From Acidimicrobiia bacterium (GTDB lineage: Bacteria > Actinomycetota > Acidimicrobiia > Acidimicrobiales > Ilumatobacteraceae): a stretch of 7,338 nt of DNA. A program made the position numbers and the translations under genes. Below, in pieces: positions 1-4,582 of this stretch. The notes below the pieces were generated by a model. That model did no database searches, was not told the origin of the DNA, and worked only from the letters and a program-made list of their open reading frames with translations. The stretch lies in assembly GCA_030425785.1 (NCBI GenBank), contig JAUHYJ010000178.1, positions 1 through 7,338 of the forward strand, given 5' to 3'. Position 1 is the stretch's first letter. Each line of letters starts with the position of its first letter.

Positions 1-326
1 CGCTGGTGGTCAACCTCTGGTTCAGCAACTGCGCGCCGTGCCGCCGTGAGCTCCGCGATTTCGCCGCCGTGCACGCCGACCTCGGTGACGAGGTCCAGTT
101 CGTCGGCGTCAACCCGTTCGACACCGTCGATGCGATGCAGCGCTTCGCGGACGAGCGCGACGTCACCTACGAGTTGTGGCGCGACGATCAGCGCGAGCTG
201 ACCCAGGCGCTCGAGATCATCGGCTATCCGGTCACCCTGTTCGTCGACGCCGACGGCAACGTGCTCCGGCAGACCGGCGAGATCGACGACGCGGCGCTGC
301 GGCGCGCGATCGAGGAGCTCTTCTGA
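1..326 (+). CDS. TlpA/ResA-like thioredoxin-fold oxidoreductase, 3' part
   Basis: The reading frame is open from the left edge (first full codon at 3), so the start, including any signal peptide or membrane anchor, lies outside the window. What remains is a thioredoxin fold: beta strand LVVNLWF, active site NCAPC at 27-41 (cysteine codons at 30 and 39), a middle strand VQFVGVNPFD, and the cis-proline motif GYPVT followed by LFVDADGNV. This order and the GYPVT plus DxxG pattern are typical of TlpA/ResA/DsbE proteins, which reduce disulfides outside the membrane, for example in apocytochrome c. The residue before the first cysteine is Asn instead of the usual Trp. The stop codon overlaps the ccdA start (TGATG), so the two genes are very probably co-translated and CcdA is the likely electron donor. 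The family call is firm; the substrate is unknown. Confidence 0.9.
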   Translation, partial: LVVNLWFSNCAPCRRELRDFAAVHADLGDEVQFVGVNPFDTVDAMQRFADERDVTYELWRDDQRELTQALEIIGYPVTLFVDADGNVLRQTGEIDDAALRRAIEELF

Positions 327-1201
327 TGGGCATCTCGTTCCTGCGTGGTCTCGTGGCGTCGATCAACCCGTGCGCGTTCGTGCTGCTGCCCACGTACCTC
401 ATGTACTTCCTGCGGATGGAGGGCGCGCAGCCCGGTGGCCAGCGGGCGTCGATCCGCCGCGCGCTGGTCGTGTCGGGGGCGGTCACGGCGGGCTTCATGG
501 CCGTGTTCGTCGTGGTCGGACTGGTGTCCGAGTACGTCACCGGCTGGATCGAGTCGAATGCGAAGTACGCGACCGTCGTGGTCGGGTCCGGCTTCGTGGT
601 GCTCGGCATCGCGATGCTCGCCGGCTACCGACTCCCGTTCTCGACCCCGCGGATCGGCCAGGTCGGTGGGGGGCGCGACACCGTGCTCGCGATGGCGGGC
701 TACGGCGTGGCGTACGCCGTCACGTCGATCAGCTGCACCCTCCCGCTGTTCAGCACCACCTTGTTCGGCAACGTGCAGCAGGGAGGGTGGGGCAGCGGTC
801 TGGCCCACGTGGTGGCGTACGGCCTCGGGATGGCGCTCGTGCTCACCTCGCTCACGATCGCGCTCGCTGCGGCGAACACCACGCTGCTGCGCGTGCTGCG
901 AGCGGGGTCGCGCCACGTCGACCGCATCTCGGCGGTGTTCGTCCTGCTCTCGGGGCTGTACCTGCTGTACTACTTCTGGGTCGTCGACGTGAACGAGCGT
1001 TCGTCGGGTGTCACGGACCGGATCGACGCCCAGCGGACGCGTCTCCAGGTCCAGCTCCAGGACCGCTGGCAGCTGGTCGCCCTCGTCCTGGCGGCGGTGG
1101 TCGCGGCGGGTGCGGTCTACGCGTGGCGACGGCCGTCGCCGACGCCGCTGGCGCCGGGCGCCGACGAGCCCGATCGCGCCACCGATCAGCCGATCGCATA
1201 G
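326..1201 (+). CDS. ccdA: CcdA/DsbD-type transmembrane thiol-disulfide transporter
   Basis: This is a 291-aa polytopic membrane protein. CcdA passes reducing equivalents from cytoplasmic thioredoxin across the membrane to extracytoplasmic thioredoxin-like proteins. The two conserved cysteines are visible: C16 in the INPCAF motif at the start of helix 1, and C137 in SISCTLPLF at helix 4. Six hydrophobic segments (about residues 6-28, 45-69, 81-99, 120-142, 155-183, 199-221) match the CcdA core. A seventh, about 249-267, follows a polar, arginine-rich stretch and leads to a Pro/Asp-rich tail; this C-terminal extension is not part of the core family. The start ATG overlaps the previous stop, and GAGGAG at 312-317 gives a good ribosome-binding site 8 nt upstream. 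A longer open frame begins at 176, but it only overlaps the thioredoxin gene in another frame. The partner is presumably the upstream TlpA-like protein; a role in cytochrome c maturation is an inference. Confidence 0.93.
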   Translation: MGISFLRGLVASINPCAFVLLPTYLMYFLRMEGAQPGGQRASIRRALVVSGAVTAGFMAVFVVVGLVSEYVTGWIESNAKYATVVVGSGFVVLGIAMLAGYRLPFSTPRIGQVGGGRDTVLAMAGYGVAYAVTSISCTLPLFSTTLFGNVQQGGWGSGLAHVVAYGLGMALVLTSLTIALAAANTTLLRVLRAGSRHVDRISAVFVLLSGLYLLYYFWVVDVNERSSGVTDRIDAQRTRLQVQLQDRWQLVALVLAAVVAAGAVYAWRRPSPTPLAPGADEPDRATDQPIA

Positions 1202-1212
1202 CTTCGGCGACC

Positions 1213-2067
1213 ATGGCTGAAGACGACCGCATGCGTGCCGCCGACGTCCCGGTCCGTCCCGCTGCGACGGTGATGCTCGTGCGCGACGGGTCGGACGGGC
1301 TCGAGGTCTTCATGCTCCAACGCACGCTCTCGGCGGCGTTCGCGCGTGGGCAGTACGTGTTCCCGGGCGGCAAGGTCGACGACGCCGATCACGCCGACGA
1401 GTTCGAGCCGATCTGCGACGGCCTCGACGACGCGACGGCGTCGTCGAGGATGGGGATGCCGTCCGGCGGTCTGGCATGGCTGGTCGCCGCGGTGCGCGAG
1501 GTGTTCGAGGAGGCCGGCGTGCTGTTGGCGCGCCGCGCCGACGAGACGTCGGTCGTGTCCTTCGACGACGAGGCGGTGGCCGAGCGCTACAACGCGGCCC
1601 GGCACGCGATCCACGACGGTGAGCGGTCACTGGCCGAGCTGTGCCGGGCCGACGACCTGCGGCTCCTCGTCGATCGCATCCATCTCGTCGATCGCTGGAT
1701 CACCCCGGTCGGTGAACGTCGTCGGTTCGACACCCGCTTCTTCGTGGCAGCGGCGCCGCCGGAGCAACACCCGTTGCACGACGACAAGGAGACGATCGCC
1801 AGTCGCTGGGTGCGGCCCGACGACGCCATCCGGCTGTGGCGGGACGGCGAGCTGCAGATGTTCCCACCGACGGTCGCGTCGCTCCAGTTCCTCGCTCGGC
1901 ACGCCTCGGCGTCCGAGGCGGTGCTCGCGGCCGAGGAGGCCGGCGTGCCCGGCGTGGTGCTCCCGCGCATCGTGCTCGACGACGACGGTCGCCTGGTCGG
2001 CATCAAGCGTCCGGGCGACGACGGCTACGACGAGGTCCCGGTCCCCGAATTCGTGATCGGTCGCTGA
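1213..2067 (+). CDS. NUDT19-like Nudix hydrolase (possible CoA/acyl-CoA diphosphatase)
   Basis: This is a 284-aa soluble protein. FPGG at residues 50-53 begins the Nudix region, but the catalytic half REVFEEAG lies at 95-102, so the Nudix box is interrupted by roughly 35 extra residues. That split, together with an upstream Arg/Phe-rich segment (QRTLSAAFARGQYVFPGG), resembles NUDT19, the peroxisomal CoA diphosphohydrolase. E96, E99 and E100 are the expected Mg2+ ligands. NUDT19 cleaves CoA or acyl-CoA to 3',5'-ADP and 4'-phosphopantetheine; that this protein does so is an inference from motif layout. The C-terminal part (about 190-284) has no catalytic motif I recognise. ATG 1213 lies 11 nt after the ccdA stop with no clear Shine-Dalgarno sequence, so it may depend on translation from ccdA. 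The open frame extends far upstream, but that part overlaps ccdA in another frame and is not coding. A different Nudix substrate is possible. Confidence 0.92.
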   Translation: MAEDDRMRAADVPVRPAATVMLVRDGSDGLEVFMLQRTLSAAFARGQYVFPGGKVDDADHADEFEPICDGLDDATASSRMGMPSGGLAWLVAAVREVFEEAGVLLARRADETSVVSFDDEAVAERYNAARHAIHDGERSLAELCRADDLRLLVDRIHLVDRWITPVGERRRFDTRFFVAAAPPEQHPLHDDKETIASRWVRPDDAIRLWRDGELQMFPPTVASLQFLARHASASEAVLAAEEAGVPGVVLPRIVLDDDGRLVGIKRPGDDGYDEVPVPEFVIGR

Positions 2068-2075
2068 CCGGTCAG
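2064..2075. repeat. 12-bp perfect palindrome holding both convergent stop codons
   Basis: CTGACCGGTCAG is its own reverse complement. The TGA stop of the Nudix gene (2065-2067) and the TGA stop of mrp on the other strand (2072-2074) lie in mirror positions within it. There is no loop and no T-run, so it is not a standard terminator; it may be chance in a tightly packed convergent junction. Confidence 0.6.
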
Positions 2076-3292
2076 TCGGGCGCGGTTGCGTTCGCGTCGG
2101 CGTCGTCGAACGCAGCGTTGACGGCGTCGAGCAGGCGGGCCGAGCAGCCGGCCATGTCGACGTCGCCGGTCGCGGGCGGCGCGATCTCGTCGATGAGACG
2201 TGCGGCGATCGCGCGGAACGCATCGGCGGCGGCGCCCTCGCCGTCGAGCGCGATCGGTGCACCGGCGTCGTTGCCGGCGGCCACGGACGGCTCGATCGGG
2301 ATCTGGCCGAGCAGGGGAACGCCGACCGACTCGGCGAGCGCGGCGCCGCCGCCGGCGCCGAACAGCTCATAGCGCTCGCCGTGGTCGCATTCGAACGCGC
2401 TCATGTTCTCGATCACGCCGATCACGGGCAGGAAGCTGCGGCTCGCCATGTCGGCGGCCCGCTGCGCCACCTTCTGCGCGGCCAGCGCCGGCGTGGTGAC
2501 GATCGCCATCATCGTGCGCGGCAGCAGGCGGGCGAGGCCCATCTGGACGTCACCCGTGCCGGGTGGCATGTCGATCAGGAGGTAGTCGAGGTCGCCCCAC
2601 GCGACGTCGGCGAGGAACTGTTCGACCGCCTTGGTGAGCATCAACCCGCGCCACATCAGCGCCGTCGACTCGTCGACGAGGAATCCCGTCGACACGACCT
2701 CGAGCTCGCCGGCACCGACCTGTTTGCGGTTGGGGACGATCTTCGGCTTGTCGGAGCCGTCGATGCGCTCGGCCTCCATCCGGTCGCTGATCCCGAGCAG
2801 GCGGGGGATCGAGAACCCCCAGATGTCGGCGTCGAGCACCCCGACCCGGTGGCCCCGGGCCGCGATCGCCGTGGCGAGGTTGGCGGTGACCGAGCTCTTG
2901 CCGACACCGCCCTTGCCACTGGCGATGGCGACGATCTGGCAGTCGGTCGGGATGGCGGTCTCCGGGGCGTCGCGCTGGGCGGCGCGCCGGGCCGTCGACA
3001 TCGTCTGCGACCGCTCCTCCGGGGTCATCTCGCCCCACTCGATCTTGACGTCGCGGACACCCGGGTGGAGGCGGAGCCGGTCGATGACGTCACGTTTGAT
3101 GTCGGCACGCAGCGGACACCCGCCGATCGTGAGCTTGATCGTGACCGTGACGTGCCCGTCGTCGGCGACGACGACGTCGGGCACCATGCCGAGCGTGACG
3201 ATGTCGGCGCCGAGTTCGGGGTCGACGACGGCCCGCAGGACCCCGAACACGTCGTCGCGCGACGGTGGTGGAACGGTCTGCTGATCAGCCAT
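2072..3292 (-). CDS. mrp: Mrp/ApbC (NBP35-type) P-loop Fe-S cluster carrier with N-terminal DUF59 domain
   Basis: This is a 406-aa cytoplasmic P-loop ATPase that holds and transfers [4Fe-4S] clusters to apoproteins. Residues about 10-90 form a DUF59/MIP18 domain with the DPE motif (24-26) and a cysteine in GGCP (C59). The ATPase follows: deviant Walker A GKGGVGKS at 126-133, DADIWG at 154-159, and DMPPGTGD at 241-248. The signature near ENMS (295-298) is followed by ECDHGERYELFG, which has one cysteine (C302) where most Mrp/Nbp35 proteins have a CxxC that bridges the cluster in the dimer. C118 and C383 are the only other cysteines after the DUF59 domain. An acidic, Ala-rich tail of about 35 residues extends past the core. 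I chose ATG 3292 because a -10 hexamer lies just upstream of it; GTG 3298 would add two residues. It is divergent from the SufR-like gene, which supports joint Fe-S regulation. Confidence 0.95.
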   Translation of the reverse strand: MADQQTVPPPSRDDVFGVLRAVVDPELGADIVTLGMVPDVVVADDGHVTVTIKLTIGGCPLRADIKRDVIDRLRLHPGVRDVKIEWGEMTPEERSQTMSTARRAAQRDAPETAIPTDCQIVAIASGKGGVGKSSVTANLATAIAARGHRVGVLDADIWGFSIPRLLGISDRMEAERIDGSDKPKIVPNRKQVGAGELEVVSTGFLVDESTALMWRGLMLTKAVEQFLADVAWGDLDYLLIDMPPGTGDVQMGLARLLPRTMMAIVTTPALAAQKVAQRAADMASRSFLPVIGVIENMSAFECDHGERYELFGAGGGAALAESVGVPLLGQIPIEPSVAAGNDAGAPIALDGEGAAADAFRAIAARLIDEIAPPATGDVDMAGCSARLLDAVNAAFDDADANATAPD

Positions 3293-3298
3293 CGACAC

Positions 3299-3304
3299 AT
3301 TTTA
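3299..3304 (-). promoter_or_regulatory. mrp: -10 hexamer for mrp, probably leaderless
   Basis: Read on the minus strand this is TAAAAT, five of six matches to TATAAT, in otherwise GC-rich DNA. Six bases separate it from ATG 3292, so transcription starting at the usual distance would begin at the A of the start codon. No Shine-Dalgarno sequence precedes the ATG, which fits a leaderless mRNA, common in actinobacteria. I see no convincing -35 box. Confidence 0.5.
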
Positions 3305-3305
3305 C

Positions 3306-3317
3306 CGGCGAACGCCG
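3306..3317. promoter_or_regulatory. Candidate operator between mrp and the SufR-like gene
   Basis: CGGCG-AA-CGCCG is a perfect 5-bp inverted repeat. Its centre (3311.5) is within one base of the midpoint of both the two start codons and the two -10 hexamers (3312). A repressor here would cover the spacer of both divergent promoters. The neighbouring winged-helix regulator is the obvious candidate to bind it. The sequence does not match the SufR operators I recall, so its role is inferred from position alone. Confidence 0.4.
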
Positions 3318-3319
3318 TG

Positions 3320-3325
3320 TAATCT
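3320..3325 (+). promoter_or_regulatory. -10 hexamer for the SufR-like gene, probably leaderless
   Basis: TAATCT fits the TANNNT form of a -10 box and lies exactly 6 nt before ATG 3332. The bases between are pyrimidine-rich (CTCTCC) and hold no Shine-Dalgarno sequence. As on the other strand, transcription would start at or next to the start codon. No good -35 box is visible. Confidence 0.45.
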
Positions 3326-3331
3326 CTCCTC

Positions 3332-4054
3332 ATGGCGCCGATACCGGATCACGAGACGTCCGGGCCGCCCGCGAGCGGTTCCGTCGATCCGGCCGCGCGC
3401 CTCCAGCTGTTCAAGGTGCTCGGGGACAACACCCGCTACGCGATCTACCTCGAGCTCGCTCGCGCGCCCCGGCCCCTCACGACCGCCGAGATCGCCGGCA
3501 CGCTCGATCTCCACCCGAACACCGTCCGGCCGCACCTCGACCGCATGCGCGAGGTCGAGCTCGTGTCGGTCGAGTCGTCGGGGCGTGGCGACGTCGGGCG
3601 ACCTCAGCACCGCTACGCGCTGTCCGACTCGGCGCCGTCGCTCGGGCTCGAACCCCCGGTGCTCGCCTCGCTGGCCAGGATGGTGCTCTCGCTCGCCGAG
3701 CGGCTCGGTGCCGGCCCCGACGACGCCCGCGCCGTCGGCGAAGGCGAAGGCGCCGCGCGTGCCACCCCGTTCGTGTCGGCGCCGTCGTGTCTCGAGGCGC
3801 TCGTCTCCGACCTCGACCGCCTGGGCTTCGACCCGGTCGTCGGCGACGACCCGGCCGACCCCGACGCCGCCGTCGTGGCCTTCGCCAACTGCCCGTTCGG
3901 CGAGTTCGCCGAACGGCACCCCGACCTCGTCTGCAGCCTCCACCACGGACTCGTCAACGGGTTCGTCGACCGCATGGGCGACGCTCGCGTGGCCGAGTTC
4001 TGCACCGTCGCCGCCCGCACACCGTGCCAGGTCACCCTCGCGGGGGTCTCCTGA
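3332..4054 (+). CDS. SufR-like winged-helix transcriptional regulator with a likely Fe-S cluster
   Basis: This is a 240-aa DNA-binding protein. Residues about 22-98 form a winged helix-turn-helix: LFKVLGDNTRYAIYLEL, the helix pair LTTAEIAGTLDLHPNTVRPHL, and a wing with GRGDVGRPQHRY, the combination seen in SufR and related ArsR-like regulators. A linker and helix (about 108-125) follow. The C-terminal region carries C187, C201, C224 and C232 (spacing C-x13-C-x22-C-x7-C) in the setting NCPFGEFAERHPDLVC...PCQVTL. SufR proteins bind a [4Fe-4S] cluster with similar C-terminal cysteines and repress suf genes when it is loaded. The spacing differs from the cyanobacterial form, so cluster binding is probable but unproven. 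A further cysteine, C153, lies outside the group. It is divergent from mrp and 66 nt upstream of an A-type Fe-S carrier, which strengthens the Fe-S role. It is possibly autoregulated through the dyad at 3306-3317. Confidence 0.9.
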   Translation: MAPIPDHETSGPPASGSVDPAARLQLFKVLGDNTRYAIYLELARAPRPLTTAEIAGTLDLHPNTVRPHLDRMREVELVSVESSGRGDVGRPQHRYALSDSAPSLGLEPPVLASLARMVLSLAERLGAGPDDARAVGEGEGAARATPFVSAPSCLEALVSDLDRLGFDPVVGDDPADPDAAVVAFANCPFGEFAERHPDLVCSLHHGLVNGFVDRMGDARVAEFCTVAARTPCQVTLAGVS

Positions 4055-4084
4055 CGCGCCCCTGGCGGCGTGGCCGGTCGCCGA

Positions 4085-4114
4085 TACACTGAACACAACG
4101 TTTCGCCGAAAGGA
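4085..4114 (+). promoter_or_regulatory. erpA: Promoter -10 and ribosome-binding site of the A-type Fe-S carrier gene
   Basis: TACACT at 4085-4090 matches four of six bases of a -10 box, and AAAGGA at 4109-4114 is a good ribosome-binding site 6 nt before ATG 4121. The -35 region (around 4062-4067, CTGGCG) is weak. The gene could therefore have its own promoter in addition to read-through from the regulator gene. Unlike its two neighbours it has a normal leader. Confidence 0.45.
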
Positions 4115-4120
4115 CCGAAC

Positions 4121-4444
4121 ATGATCACCCTCACCGACACCGCCGCCGTCAAGGTCCAGGAGCTCCTCAGCGCGGAAGGCGCCGAAGACCTGGCGCTCCG
4201 TGTCGCCGTGCGCCCGGGTGGCTGCAGCGGGTTCTCCTACGAGATGTTCTTCGACGGCGACATCGCCGCCGACGACGAGCAGGCCCAGTACGGCGACGCC
4301 GTCAAGGTGGTCGTCGACCCGGCGTCCGCCCAGCTGCTGCAGGGCGCCACGCTCGACTACAAGGACGGCCTCGACCAGTCCGGGTTCTCGATCACGAACC
4401 CCAATGCCACTCGCACCTGCGGATGCGGGCAGAGCTTCTCCTGA
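4121..4444 (+). CDS. erpA: A-type iron-sulfur carrier protein (HesB/IscA/ErpA family)
   Basis: This is a complete 107-aa protein of normal family length. A-type carriers receive Fe-S clusters from the assembly scaffold and deliver them to apoenzymes in the cytoplasm. The three conserved cysteines are all present: C35 in GGCSGFSYEM, and C100 and C102 in TRTCGCGQSFS at the C-terminus. The middle part, with VVVDPASAQLLQGATLDYKDG and the GFSITNPNA strand, is typical of the family. A strong ribosome-binding site precedes the ATG. The neighbours are a SufR-like regulator and mrp, which codes for another Fe-S carrier. ErpA, IscA and SufA cannot be told apart from motifs alone; erpA is chosen because a lone A-type gene outside an isc/suf cluster is most often of that kind. 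Confidence 0.95.
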   Translation: MITLTDTAAVKVQELLSAEGAEDLALRVAVRPGGCSGFSYEMFFDGDIAADDEQAQYGDAVKVVVDPASAQLLQGATLDYKDGLDQSGFSITNPNATRTCGCGQSFS

Positions 4445-4454
4445 ACTGAGGCCC

Positions 4455-4469
4455 CGGGCGCGCCGCCCG
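4455..4469 (+). terminator. Weak hairpin after the A-type carrier gene
   Basis: CGGGCG-CGC-CGCCCG forms a 6-bp, all-GC stem with a 3-nt loop, 11 nt after the stop codon. No T-run follows, so intrinsic termination is doubtful. It may stabilise the 3' end or simply reflect base composition. Confidence 0.3.
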
Positions 4470-4535
4470 CGGACGTCCTCGCACCGTCACCATCCGTGCT
4501 GACGCGCGCACGTGTTGAGAAACTGTTGCACTCCC

Positions 4536-4566
4536 TTGACGCGGGTTGCCGACCCCGCGATCCACT
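4536..4566 (+). promoter_or_regulatory. Candidate promoter with internal dyad upstream of the OmpA-family gene
   Basis: TTGACG at 4536-4541 is a near-consensus -35 box. The best -10 candidate is TCCACT at 4561-4566, with a long 19-nt spacer and only three matches, so the pairing is uncertain. Between them is an inverted repeat, CGCGGG (4540-4545) and CCCGCG (4554-4559), with an 8-nt centre, a plausible operator. The rest of the 138-nt gap (4445-4582) holds one weak hairpin and no gene that I can see. Confidence 0.3.
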
Positions 4567-4576
4567 GAGAGTGTGA
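4562..4576. promoter_or_regulatory. Possible SufR-type half-sites before the OmpA-family gene
   Basis: CCACT-GAGAG-TGTGA differs at one base from the form ACACT-N5-TGTGA, which I recall for mycobacterial SufR. It overlaps the candidate -10 and ends 6 nt before ATG 4583. The match is short and rests on memory, so the call is tentative. Confidence 0.2.
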
Positions 4577-4582
4577 CAGCCC

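Noticed and set aside
176..325. N-terminal extension of ccdA
   Set aside because: It overlaps the end of the thioredoxin gene in another frame. ATG 326 has a good ribosome-binding site and begins right at the first membrane helix.
370..1212. Upstream extension of the Nudix frame (open from 370)
   Set aside because: This part overlaps ccdA in another frame and translates to Arg/Gly/Ala-rich low-complexity sequence. Similarity to Nudix proteins starts only after ATG 1213.
3295..3320. ACAC (3295-3298) and GTGT (3317-3320) as an operator in the divergent region
   Set aside because: The arms are 18 nt apart and their centre does not coincide with the stronger CGGCG/CGCCG dyad; four-base arms occur easily by chance.
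2381..3322. Plus-strand open frame of 313 codons opposite mrp
   Set aside because: It is antisense to a clear mrp gene with intact Walker motifs; its translation is rich in Arg, His and Asp and shows no domain.
4509..4514. CACGTG hexamer in the gap before the OmpA-family gene
   Set aside because: A six-base palindrome is expected often in GC-rich DNA, and nothing around it supports a binding site.
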